Shown here: piece by piece, positions 8,890 through 17,012 of the stretch
Numbering within the stretch: position 1 is the stretch's first letter
How the letters are laid out: each line of letters starts with the position of its first letter
NCBI RefSeq assembly: GCF_000828085.3
Contig: NZ_JXCA02000002.1
Coordinates: 618,340 to 682,339 of the forward strand
Direction of reading: 5' to 3'
Source of the DNA: Scytonema tolypothrichoides VB-61278
Lineage (GTDB): Bacteria > Cyanobacteriota > Cyanobacteriia > Cyanobacteriales > Nostocaceae
DNA length: 64,000 nt
Notes under the pieces: model-generated
What the model was told of the DNA's origin: nothing
Database searches by the model: none
The model's input: the letters and a program-made list of their open reading frames with translations, nothing else
Translations under genes and position numbers: made by a program

Positions 8890-9996
8890 TTACGCCACGT
8901 TCGGTTCAACTAAATTTTCTGCACCTTGAATGACTTTCGCTGACTCAATTTTGTCACCCGCCTTGAGTTGCTGCAAAACATCTTTACCTTCAGTGACATA
9001 GCCAAAGACGGCGTAACGACCATCCAACAAGTTGCGTCCTGCTGGAGTGAGTTCTGGTTCAAACAAGAAGAAGAAGACTTGTGATGAACCACCATTGGTA
9101 TCATATTCAGGACGTGCCAACGCTACAGTACCATAAGCAGAGAAAGGCAGAACTGGTAAATCCGTGTAACGACCAATCTCTTCTAAAGTGAAACCGTAGG
9201 TCGGTTCTTTATCACCTTGTACAAGAAATTCTAGGGGAATGGCGCGGTATTTACCTGTTTTTGGGTCAATAAAGCCGACATCTTTACCTGGTGGGTCTCC
9301 AGTTTGTACAACGTAGGATTCTTCTGAACGAGTGAATTCTAAGCCGTCATAAAAACCCCGTTGCACCAAATCCACAAAATTCCCAGCTGTGACAGGGGCG
9401 CTGTAGCCATCTACAACAACTGTCAGGTCGCCTTTGTTAGTTTTCACTTCCACAGTCGCACGACCTTTGAGTTGAGGTAAATTGCTGTATTTAGCTGGGA
9501 CTTCAAAGGGAAATTTCTTCACCATTGACTGTTCGAGTTGGCCAACAAGATTCAGCAATTTGGCACGTTGATCCCGAACTTGTTCTTTATCTTTTGTTTT
9601 GACGACTTCTTGTAAAGCATTTACGCCGGATTTTAATTCAGCAATAATAGCTTCAGCTTCGCTTTGACGTTCTTCTGGAACATCTGCCAAAAGTTTGGAG
9701 GGTTTATCGAGAATTCGCGATGCTTTGCTGAGGTCACGAGAAACAGCACCCCAGCGTCGATTTGCTCGCAATTGAGCAGTAATGTCTTCTAAAGAAGCTT
9801 GCAGTTCCCGTACAGGTTTATTATCTATAGGAAGTGAGTAGCGCAATAGAGCATTGCCGTCAGTAATGGCATTCCCCGCTGGTAACCCAGCGCTACTAGA
9901 AGGAGTCCATGCGGCTGTACTTATTCCTAAAAATAGAGTTACCAGCAGCAGTGCTATTGGGCTGTTCTTCAGCCAGGATTTCAATATTTTGAACAT
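8890..9996 (-). CDS. Cyclophilin-type peptidyl-prolyl isomerase, CYP38/TLP40-like
   Basis: This protein has an N-terminal hydrophobic signal segment, an all-helical domain (roughly residues 50-165) and a C-terminal cyclophilin-type domain (TVEVKTNKGDLTVVVDGYSAP through NLVEPN). That order matches the lumenal CYP38/TLP40 family of oxygenic phototrophs, which assists photosystem II assembly and often has a poor isomerase site. I prefer the Met at 9996 (MFKILKSWLKNS, then a hydrophobic stretch) to the ATG at 10020, because it gives a normal signal peptide. The gene stands alone on the minus strand. Family assignment is firm; the photosystem II role comes from family knowledge. Confidence 0.88.
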   Translation of the reverse strand: MFKILKSWLKNSPIALLLVTLFLGISTAAWTPSSSAGLPAGNAITDGNALLRYSLPIDNKPVRELQASLEDITAQLRANRRWGAVSRDLSKASRILDKPSKLLADVPEERQSEAEAIIAELKSGVNALQEVVKTKDKEQVRDQRAKLLNLVGQLEQSMVKKFPFEVPAKYSNLPQLKGRATVEVKTNKGDLTVVVDGYSAPVTAGNFVDLVQRGFYDGLEFTRSEESYVVQTGDPPGKDVGFIDPKTGKYRAIPLEFLVQGDKEPTYGFTLEEIGRYTDLPVLPFSAYGTVALARPEYDTNGGSSQVFFFLFEPELTPAGRNLLDGRYAVFGYVTEGKDVLQQLKAGDKIESAKVIQGAENLVEPNVA

Positions 9997-10335
9997 AAAA
10001 TGGCTCAAATGCAGCATCAAATTGTTGACTGGGCGTCACCCAACAATCATCTTCCCACAGTACAGGAAGCACTTTCGCTTTGATATCAAGTGACATCCTT
10101 GACACTGCTGTGGTGGCTCATGTAATTTTTGCCACATGCTTTGTCAGCTGCCAATAATAAGTAGCCGCCATCATGAACTACGTACACCAGGACGAATGAA
10201 AATTCCTCCCTCACTCCCTCACTCTCTCTTTCCTTATTTTCAAGCCAGGACTTCAACTTTTGAGCGTTCGCGTTCGCGCAGCGTGTCCCCTTGGGACTCA
10301 GCGGCTAAGAGCTGGAGCATCGCCTGAGATTATTC

Positions 10336-11067
10336 TCAAATGCTATTTGGATCAATACCCAACTCTCTCAACTTTGCTGCTAGTCTTTGTTGGTGTTGTT
10401 CAGCAAGTTCCCTTTGTTGTCGTTCGCTTTGAGCAACTTCATCAGCAGTCAGATATCGCTTACCTTCCTTATCATGCCAATACAATACTTCTCGCTTCAC
10501 CACACCAGAAGTATAACTTCCACGTCCAATTCCCAATCCTACTTCTGGCATCCAAAACGGTTCTTGTATTTGCTGTTGATATTCTCCATCTACCAATTTA
10601 TACAATTCAAAGGGTTGATGTTGGTCGCGTCGCCAATACTGAGGATTATAAATAACGTAATACAAAACTCCTAGTTTTGCATAAATTTCTAGCTTCTTGT
10701 CATACTCATCCCCAGGTGTTTTGGAAACCACTTCCAAAACGAACTTGGGTACTATTTCCTCCTCTTCCCAGACTGCGTAGCTCAAACGAGACTTTCCTGC
10801 TTTGCGTCGTTCCACACCCAAGCTGAGAAATCCATCTGGTATGACTGGTACTAAGTGACTCACTCCTGTTGTGTGGTAAATACCCATATCAATACCAAAA
10901 AACCAATCATTCCGATTTGCCCAAATGGATTCGAGGATAAATAATAACAGGTTGGGGAGAAAATTCTGGTCTTCGTTATCCACGGGTGTATCGTCTGAAC
11001 ATGGTAGTTCATCGGTAGTTGGTAGGGTGAAGCGTGGTTCAGATTGTACCATAGGTAGGACTTTCAA
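10336..11067 (-). CDS. Uma2 family (DUF820) putative restriction-endonuclease-fold protein
   Basis: This 243-residue protein shows the cyanobacterial Uma2/DUF820 pattern. Visible segments are PKFVLEVVSKTPGDEYDKKLEIYAKLG, holding the E-x-x-S and K-x-x-x-Y elements of the PD-(D/E)XK-like fold, then GVLYYVIYNPQ, and a charged helical tail ending LRELGIDPNSI. These genes are highly multiplied in filamentous cyanobacteria, and their role is unknown. The neighbours on both sides are repeat-rich spacers. The spacer upstream in transcription has a strong palindrome at 11193-11225. Confidence 0.85.
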   Translation of the reverse strand: MKVLPMVQSEPRFTLPTTDELPCSDDTPVDNEDQNFLPNLLLFILESIWANRNDWFFGIDMGIYHTTGVSHLVPVIPDGFLSLGVERRKAGKSRLSYAVWEEEEIVPKFVLEVVSKTPGDEYDKKLEIYAKLGVLYYVIYNPQYWRRDQHQPFELYKLVDGEYQQQIQEPFWMPEVGLGIGRGSYTSGVVKREVLYWHDKEGKRYLTADEVAQSERQQRELAEQHQQRLAAKLRELGIDPNSI

Positions 11068-11192
11068 GTAATTTAACCGATGGATGTAGTGCCTCAGAAT
11101 TCTATTCTAGAAAATATCAGGCAATCTGTTTGTAAAACCTATTGTTCTTTTGTAGTCAGTTAAGTAGGTCAACATAAAAAAACGTAAAATCT

Positions 11193-11225
11193 AGAAACCG
11201 GGTTTCTTAAAGAAACCCGGTTTCT
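11193..11225. repeat. Perfect 15-bp inverted repeat (AGAAACCGGGTTTCT type)
   Basis: AGAAACCGGGTTTCT (11193-11207) and its exact reverse complement (11211-11225) are separated by three bases. Copies of this GAAACCGGGTTTC palindrome are dispersed in many cyanobacterial genomes. It sits between the Uma2 gene and the first rhomboid gene, where it could act as a hairpin; no function is shown. Confidence 0.8.
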
Positions 11226-11339
11226 GACGCCACGCACTTTATGTTAAAGACGATTTCAAACCATTGTCTACTCTTGCAAAGATGTGCAGAATAGGAAATT
11301 CATCTGACGCGGTTATCACAACCACGTTACGTACATTTC

Positions 11340-12017
11340 CTAATAGTCGTCGCGCCTAAATAACCCCAATAACGGACCAAGAATCACACCAAACACAAAA
11401 CCACCAATATGCGCCCAGTAAGCAACTCCTCCCGTCTCCACACTCATATTAGCGGCGGCTTGGAGGTTCGCAAGACCAGATATCACATTCTGGACAAAGA
11501 AAAGTCCGATCACGACAACTGCTGGAACTCTAATTGTCGTAAAGAAAAAACCTAAAAAGATTAATGATAGAACTCTTGTATCGGGAAAGCGGATAATGTA
11601 AGCACCTAGAATTCCAGCAATAGCACCACTTGCCCCCAAGGATGGAATTTCAGAATTGATACCTATCACCCACTGACATAAAGCTGCTAAAGCACCGCAA
11701 CTAAGATAAAAAATTAGGTATTTCAAATGACCCAAGCGGTCTTCAATATTGTTGCCAAAAATCCATAGAAACACCATATTGGAAATCAGGTGCCACCAAT
11801 TGCCGTGTAAGAATTGCGAGGTAAATAAAGTCGTCCACTCACCAGCAAAATTGTTTGTTAACTCTCGTGGTACGACTGCATACAACTGGAAAAATTGCTC
11901 TATTTGTGCCTTCGACAGACTCTTCTCATGAAGAAAGATTAAGACGTTCATGCCAATCAACCCATAGGTAATGTATGGGGTGATTCGTGTTGGGTTTTCG
12001 TCGTACAGGGGAAACAC
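11340..12017 (-). CDS. Rhomboid-family intramembrane serine protease (copy 1)
   Basis: This 225-residue polytopic protein has a complete rhomboid active site. The catalytic serine is Ser130 in SLGASGAIAG, the catalytic histidine is His203 in AYWAHIGGFVFG, and the conserved HGNWWHLISNMVFLWIFGNN block (residues 71-90) is present. Rhomboids cleave membrane proteins within the bilayer. A paralogue of similar design lies at 13079-13834 on the same strand, with one plus-strand gene between them. The substrate is unknown, and its own promoter is expected in the 260-bp gap upstream. Confidence 0.92.
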   Translation of the reverse strand: MFPLYDENPTRITPYITYGLIGMNVLIFLHEKSLSKAQIEQFFQLYAVVPRELTNNFAGEWTTLFTSQFLHGNWWHLISNMVFLWIFGNNIEDRLGHLKYLIFYLSCGALAALCQWVIGINSEIPSLGASGAIAGILGAYIIRFPDTRVLSLIFLGFFFTTIRVPAVVVIGLFFVQNVISGLANLQAAANMSVETGGVAYWAHIGGFVFGVILGPLLGLFRRDDY

Positions 12018-12280
12018 AGGTGTTTTTCCTAATGACTGATTACTGGAGTTTAGACTAAAAGCAAGAAAAGGGAACGCAAGGCAACTGAAATTATGGGTAA
12101 AAAATACAGGCGGTTAGTCGAAACCCATCCGTGACAGGTTGAAAGTGTATACATTTTGTCTAACAAAAATGATAATCATGCAAGGGGCATAGAGACGATG
12201 CTGACCTGCATCCTCCTTCCAACTCTTCAATTATCATTAATTAATTAAAAACAGACAAGAACTGGAGTTTAGACTAAAAC

Positions 12281-12886
12281 ATGACAAATGACTCAGCTAT
12301 GAAGTTGACAGAAGACGACATCTATGGATTGGGTGTTGCATTGAATGAAGCAACTCTGCTTGGTATTGAAGTCTCTGGTCAACATAGAGTAGCGGCAGCC
12401 ACATTTGCGGTTCTAACGCTCCCTGAAGAAGGCAACCCACCAGAAGATTCGAGAGTGCAGTTTCTATTTGCACCTGTAGGACGTATTGCAGCTTCTTTAA
12501 GACTAGGGCGCTGGGATGATGACACAGCTGAAATTGTTCCCTTTGCTATTGACCAATTGCTTCCTTTGGTTCAAGATTTTGGAGGGCAGCCCATCTACGG
12601 TTGGGAGTTCTTCGATATTCATCACAAAGATTTCTCACGCTGGACTGACCGCTTAAGTTTAGACTGCTCATGGGAGCCGGAAGGTTTGACCCATTCTATC
12701 ACTTTATTTCAGGAGGGACATGATAAACACCTTGATATTTGTCTCTGGTTTGATGGCTTTATCATCAGAGATCCAAAAGGTAATGAAATTTCATTGGCCA
12801 ATTTCATTGCTGGTGGCAAAAGGTGGTGGGATGGCTTGTACAGTGGTGATGAACGAACAGCAGGGCATGGTATATTCGGCTTGTAG
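12281..12886 (+). CDS. Conserved-looking hypothetical protein (201 aa)
   Basis: I do not recognise this family. The 201-residue product is soluble and acidic, with no signal peptide or membrane segment. It is rich in aromatic and Asp/Glu residues (YGWEFFDIHHKDFSRW, GGKRWWDGLYSGDE) and has a Leu/Ile-rich centre. The reading frame is long with ordinary codon use. It lies on the opposite strand between two rhomboid genes, and its stop is followed after 7 bp by a perfect 17-bp hairpin, as expected for a real transcription unit. The second Met at residue 7 is an alternative start. Confidence 0.7.
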   Translation: MTNDSAMKLTEDDIYGLGVALNEATLLGIEVSGQHRVAAATFAVLTLPEEGNPPEDSRVQFLFAPVGRIAASLRLGRWDDDTAEIVPFAIDQLLPLVQDFGGQPIYGWEFFDIHHKDFSRWTDRLSLDCSWEPEGLTHSITLFQEGHDKHLDICLWFDGFIIRDPKGNEISLANFIAGGKRWWDGLYSGDERTAGHGIFGL

Positions 12887-12893
12887 AATAGAA

Positions 12894-12940
12894 ATATGAA
12901 TTAGAGCGATCGCCTTTTGCACAATCGCTCTAATTCATAT
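12894..12940. terminator. Perfect 17-bp hairpin after the 12281-12886 gene
   Basis: ATATGAATTAGAGCGAT (12894-12910) is exactly complementary to 12924-12940, with a 13-base loop. It begins 7 bp after a stop codon and contains a HIP1 GCGATCGC sequence at the base of the loop. There is no T-run, so it may be a factor-assisted or bidirectional terminator or an mRNA-stabilising end. Confidence 0.6.
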
Positions 12941-13078
12941 CTTGATTCAGCAACGTCAGCAGTTGTTCAGTAAAAAAAATTTTATCTACTGCGATGTAAG
13001 CCGCAATGGAAAACCTATGTTTAGCAAACTTAATAACGAATCACAAGTGCCAACTCTATTGAGGGCACTTGCTTTGTA

Positions 13079-13834
13079 CTACCTGTACCAATATTCTTCC
13101 TTTGCTTTGTCGCTAAATAACCCCAGCAATGGACCGAGAATTGCTCCAAAGAGGAAACCACCTGCATGCGCCCAGTAGGCAATACCACCACTTTCCATGC
13201 CAATATTAGTCGGTGTTTCTAGACTAGCGAATCCGTAGAAAGCTTGTTGGATAAACCAAAATCCCAGGAAAAAGTATGCTGGAACCCGAAATGTGGGGAA
13301 GAAAATCCCTAGAGGAACGATGCCGAGAATTTCTGCTTGAGGGAAACGGAGAATGTATGCCCCCATGACGCCGGCGATCGCACCACTTGCTCCCAAAGAA
13401 GGAATTGAAGACCCTTGTGAAAAGTACCACTGGGCTAGTGATGCCAAAACACCGCAACTTATATAGAAAAACAAATATCTGACATGACCCAATTTGTCTT
13501 CTACATTGTTACCAAAAATCCACAGGAACAGCATATTACCAGCCAGGTGCAGTAAACCGCCGTGCAGAAACTGCGAAGTAATCAAAGTGACCCATTCTGG
13601 CACTGGTTGGTTGACTGAAATTCCCGCAAAGCTTGCGCTGAGTTCTCGCGGAACAACAGCCGCAAGGTGTAAAAATCCGTCTAATTCTCGCGGAGGCAAA
13701 CTTGATTCGTAAAGAAAAGCCAAGACATTGACAGCAATCAGTCCATAAGTCACATATGGTGTGATTGTCGTGGGATTATCATCTCTAATAGGAACCACAG
13801 GCGTTTTTCCCGATTTTTGAGGAACCAGCCTCAC
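13079..13834 (-). CDS. Rhomboid-family intramembrane serine protease (copy 2)
   Basis: This 251-residue rhomboid has Ser150 (SLGASGAIAG) and His223 (AYWAHAGGFLFG) as the catalytic pair, and HGGLLHLAGNMLFLWIFGNN as the conserved loop-helix block. It is strongly similar to the copy at 11340-12017, so the two look like a local duplication later split by the 12281 gene or by rearrangement. The 20 residues before the first membrane segment are basic and proline-rich. Its substrate is unknown, but a WGxxGxxG-tailed exported protein lies 1.1 kb away. Confidence 0.92.
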   Translation of the reverse strand: MRLVPQKSGKTPVVPIRDDNPTTITPYVTYGLIAVNVLAFLYESSLPPRELDGFLHLAAVVPRELSASFAGISVNQPVPEWVTLITSQFLHGGLLHLAGNMLFLWIFGNNVEDKLGHVRYLFFYISCGVLASLAQWYFSQGSSIPSLGASGAIAGVMGAYILRFPQAEILGIVPLGIFFPTFRVPAYFFLGFWFIQQAFYGFASLETPTNIGMESGGIAYWAHAGGFLFGAILGPLLGLFSDKAKEEYWYR

Positions 13835-13904
13835 ATTACCTAATTTTCTGTGTTATTTCTTCTAACCTGTGGCAGGCTTTTAGCACAGTCAACACTCATC
13901 AGTG

Positions 13905-14042
13905 AACAGTTATCAGTTATCAGTTACCAGTTTTCACTGTTCCCTGTTCCCTGTTCCCTGTTCCCTGTTCCCTGTTCCCTGTTCCCTGTTCCCTGTTCCC
14001 TGTTCCCTGTTCCCTGTTCCCTGTTCCCTGTTCCCTGTTCCC
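13905..14042. repeat. Heptamer array, 15 perfect TGTTCCC units plus leader units
   Basis: After three CAGTTAT/CAGTTAC-type units, exactly 15 consecutive TGTTCCC units occupy 13938-14042 (105 bp). The array ends 10 bp from the stop codon of smpB on the opposite strand, so it lies in the 3'-untranslated region of smpB mRNA. It is one of the most regular repeats in the window and a likely length-variable locus. Confidence 0.95.
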
Positions 14043-14052
14043 TGTTCACTGC

Positions 14053-14520
14053 TTAATAATTCTTCATCGCCCGTTGCATATCGCGCTGATCTTGACGTCG
14101 TTTGATGTCTTCGCGCTTATCGTGAACTTTTTTACCTCTGGCAAGAGCTATACTTATTTTTACCCAGCCACGTTTGAGATACATCTTCAGAGGTATTAAA
14201 GTTAAACCTTGCTGTTCTACTTTGCCAATAAGCTTGCGAATTTCCTCGCGATGCAGCAACAGCTTGCGCGTGCGGCGCGGTTCGTGGTTAAAATACTGCC
14301 CACTAGCATTGTAAGGCGAAATATGGGCGTTAAGGAGCCATGCTTGACCATCACGGATTAAGGCATATCCATCTTGGAGATTAACCTTACCCGCACGAAT
14401 TGACTTCACCTCGGTTCCTGTCAATTCAATTCCAGCTTCATAGGTTTCAAGAATTTCGTATAAATAACGGGCTTGACGATTATCGGTAACAACTTTGTAA
14501 CCTTGGCTGTTTTCACTCAT
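14053..14520 (-). CDS. smpB: SsrA-binding protein SmpB
   Basis: SmpB binds tmRNA and is essential for trans-translation, which rescues stalled ribosomes. The 155-residue protein has the typical N-terminal NRQARYLYEILETYEAGIELTGTEVKSIR pattern, the central LLNAHISPY motif and the basic C-terminal tail (DKREDIKRRQDQRDMQRAMK). Length and sequence are normal for the family. No tmRNA gene was recognised in this window. The 3' end abuts the 15-unit TGTTCCC array. Confidence 0.97.
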   Translation of the reverse strand: MSENSQGYKVVTDNRQARYLYEILETYEAGIELTGTEVKSIRAGKVNLQDGYALIRDGQAWLLNAHISPYNASGQYFNHEPRRTRKLLLHREEIRKLIGKVEQQGLTLIPLKMYLKRGWVKISIALARGKKVHDKREDIKRRQDQRDMQRAMKNY

Positions 14521-14934
14521 TTAGAATTCTACGTATGTTTAATGTGTTACAAAAGAGAGTGTATGGTCGTTTGTCACACGTGACGATATGAAACCACCAT
14601 CAATATTTAACTGAATATCAGTGTTATCCTACTAATTTAGCTTCTTTGTACTGTTTTAGGTTGTTTGTATTGTTAATTAAACTTTTGCAACAGTTATAGT
14701 GTCTTTCCGGTTTATCATCTCTTTTTATCTAACTTATTTATACTAAGTAAGAGCAAATCAAAAATGCTTAACAAACACAAACTCAGTATTTTTCTTCTGT
14801 AAAAGTTGGGATAATTTTGTACTTCTTGAGTGTGAGTTTAGAAAGGGCTGATTTTATAGCCACAGGATGATTTTGTTCATGTGTTAACTGGGTAAATTGA
14901 TCAGTGAAGTCTCAAGGGTTGAGAAAGTTAAATC
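14521..14934. other. Non-coding gap between smpB and the WGxxGxxG gene
   Basis: This 414-bp AT-rich divergent spacer must contain promoters for smpB and for the plus-strand gene at 14935. I see no ORF, repeat or strong dyad in it. Confidence 0.5.
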
Positions 14935-15228
14935 ATGAAACGTCAATTAACTAAAGTTATCGGCACCAGCGTTATTGCTTTAAGCATGGCATTGCCCTTT
15001 AGTGTACCTGCTTCTGCTCAGACTACAACGGAATCTGGAGCTACCACCACCGCTCCTAACACAACAACCAACACAAGAACTTATAATGACAACGATTTTG
15101 ATTGGGGTTGGTTAGGATTACTTGGCTTACTTGGTTTAGGTGGTTTAGCTGGCAGAAAGCGCCACGAAGAACCAACCCGCTATCGTGATCCTAATACCAC
15201 CGTTGGCACCACTACCTACAGAAATTAA
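14935..15228 (+). CDS. WGxxGxxG-tailed exported small protein
   Basis: This 97-residue protein has a signal peptide (about residues 1-28, ending ASAQ), a Thr/Asn-rich linker and a C-terminal motif WGWLGLLGLLGLGGLAGRKRHEE: a Trp-Gly-rich hydrophobic helix followed by basic residues. That tripartite design matches the WGxxGxxG family, and it resembles sorting signals such as PEP-CTERM and GlyGly-CTERM. About 20 residues follow the basic patch, so the tail is less terminal than in PEP-CTERM proteins. It is likely an envelope-anchored protein. A terminator-like hairpin follows at 15280. The sorting enzyme, if any, is unknown. Confidence 0.8.
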   Translation: MKRQLTKVIGTSVIALSMALPFSVPASAQTTTESGATTTAPNTTTNTRTYNDNDFDWGWLGLLGLLGLGGLAGRKRHEEPTRYRDPNTTVGTTTYRN

Positions 15229-15279
15229 TTGTAGTGTCTGTTCAGCGATGAAGTACAAAGAATGAAACAACAAAATACG

Positions 15280-15306
15280 AAGCCTTAGATGAGGTATCTA
15301 AGGCTT
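15280..15306 (+). terminator. Hairpin terminator after the WGxxGxxG gene
   Basis: AAGCCTTAGAT (15280-15290) pairs perfectly with ATCTAAGGCTT (15296-15306) around a 5-base loop, 50 bp past the stop codon. It is placed between convergent genes and could serve both. There is no long T-run. Confidence 0.6.
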
Positions 15307-15374
15307 ATGTCAAGCTTATTGATCAAGGACAGTCTAGTGTTGCAAAGACTATCCTTAACTATTGTAAACAAAAA

Positions 15375-16799
15375 TTAGCCACCTGTAGGCTCTGTGTTAT
15401 GTGAATTGAATTCTCTGTCCCGACCTTGGGGTATAGATTTGTAATAGCAGGCAATTAAGCCAACCATCAGCCACCATACAGTATTGACTTCAGGACGAAA
15501 CCAGACGGTATCAACTAAATTGTGGGCAAGTGTGCCACCTAGGGCAGCGATCGCCCCCATTATCCAAAATCCATCCACACTTTTGATTTCTCGTAGCCGT
15601 TGCAACTGCAATAAACCAGTATTAAATATTACAATTAGCAGCCAAATAAAACAAGCGAAACCAACAAAGCCAGTTTCTACGATCACCTCCAAGAAAATTG
15701 AATAGGCACTCAAAGCGCTATAACGGGGAAGTTGATAGAGAGGATAAACTTTGTTAAAAGCAGAATGACCAGGTCCAATACCAGTGATTGGATAATCCTG
15801 AATCATCTTGAAGACAGCAGTCCAAACATTTCTGCGAAAATTATTACTACTATCTTGCCTATCAGCAAAAATACTGAATACTCTATCGCGTACTGGTTCA
15901 AGAAAGACCACAGCTAACACCAAGACGCAAGTCAAGCTACTCAAAAGAATCCACGGCAAACCAGTGCGCCAGAAAGGAGGCATTTGCACGCTCCACCAAT
16001 AGTACAGCAACCCTATTAAGATCAGAACTGCAACGACTAGCCCAATCCAGCCACCACGACTAAAAGTCAGAATTAGGCATGAACCATTAACAACACACAT
16101 GGTTAATGCCAATGCTTTTTTGAACCCGCTAGCCCACGCAAAAACTGCGACTATGCTTAAAACCACCGCAGGCAAAAGGTATCCAGCCAGCAAGTTAGGA
16201 TTGCCCAAATAACTATAAACCCTTGTGGTTTTTGACATAGTAGATGTTGGATCAACCCACGTTGCCAGTGGTGGTGCTCCAAAAAACCATTGTCGTAACC
16301 CGTATACACTTACAATCAGAGAGATGTGCAAGTACAGCGTAATCAGCCATTGGCGAAAGCGAGGCAATCTCAGAACTATAGCACACAGGGCAAACAGCAG
16401 CAAATAGAGTGTAAAATTTCTCAAATCGGTCAACGCTGCCATCTTCACAGGTGACAATGCTGTAGCTACGGTAGCAACTCCCCAATAAAGCAGTACTAGC
16501 AAATGAATCGGGGTAACACTTGAAGCATTTAGTGTTGTTTCATCTGATAAAGTTAATAGCAGCCAAAATCCGGCACAAGCTACCAATATCAATCCCAATA
16601 GGTCATTGGACACAAAAGGTGCAATAGTATACACCAGGCTGAGTAAAACAGCTGCTATTGTTTCTCCCCACTGCATCAATAAACTACTTTGTCGCCAAGA
16701 ATGGAACAACCCCACCAAAGACCGGTGCAGGTAACTCGTGCCAAGATATTGTCTTAGAGGCAGATAGGATAAAGTGAATCGTTGCCAAACTAAATTCAT
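15375..16799 (-). CDS. ictB: IctB-like polytopic membrane protein (O-antigen ligase fold)
   Basis: This protein of about 474 residues has many membrane segments and an O-antigen-ligase (Wzy_C) type periplasmic loop. It contains strings I associate with cyanobacterial IctB: TRVYSYLGNPNLLAGYLLP, DSSNNFRRNVWTAVF and GIGPGHSAFN. IctB was first described as a candidate inorganic-carbon transporter, but the family relation to glycan ligases leaves its true activity unsettled. I chose the Met at 16799 (MNLVWQRFTLSYLPL) over the ORF start at 16856 because it matches the usual IctB N-terminus. It is a single gene converging with the WGxxGxxG gene. Confidence 0.85.
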   Translation of the reverse strand: MNLVWQRFTLSYLPLRQYLGTSYLHRSLVGLFHSWRQSSLLMQWGETIAAVLLSLVYTIAPFVSNDLLGLILVACAGFWLLLTLSDETTLNASSVTPIHLLVLLYWGVATVATALSPVKMAALTDLRNFTLYLLLFALCAIVLRLPRFRQWLITLYLHISLIVSVYGLRQWFFGAPPLATWVDPTSTMSKTTRVYSYLGNPNLLAGYLLPAVVLSIVAVFAWASGFKKALALTMCVVNGSCLILTFSRGGWIGLVVAVLILIGLLYYWWSVQMPPFWRTGLPWILLSSLTCVLVLAVVFLEPVRDRVFSIFADRQDSSNNFRRNVWTAVFKMIQDYPITGIGPGHSAFNKVYPLYQLPRYSALSAYSIFLEVIVETGFVGFACFIWLLIVIFNTGLLQLQRLREIKSVDGFWIMGAIAALGGTLAHNLVDTVWFRPEVNTVWWLMVGLIACYYKSIPQGRDREFNSHNTEPTGG

Positions 16800-17012
16800 A
16801 GTATCAAGCTGTGATGAATGAGCACTCCTGTGTAGAACTTCGACAATCGTGATCATCTCGGTCTTTTAAAAAGTTCATAACACAGATTGCAAGTTATTAT
16901 TCATTCGTTCCTAACTGCCATCCGCCATTGTTGATCATTTGAACAATTTGCACTTCATTGGTCATTGAACACAGCTAGTGTAGTTTGACATCAACACAAG
17001 CATTGGCTTCAG

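Noticed and set aside
13902..14105. Two overlapping plus-strand frames over the TGTTCCC array
   Set aside because: The heptamer array is open in several frames and yields repetitive peptides; these are artefacts of the repeat.
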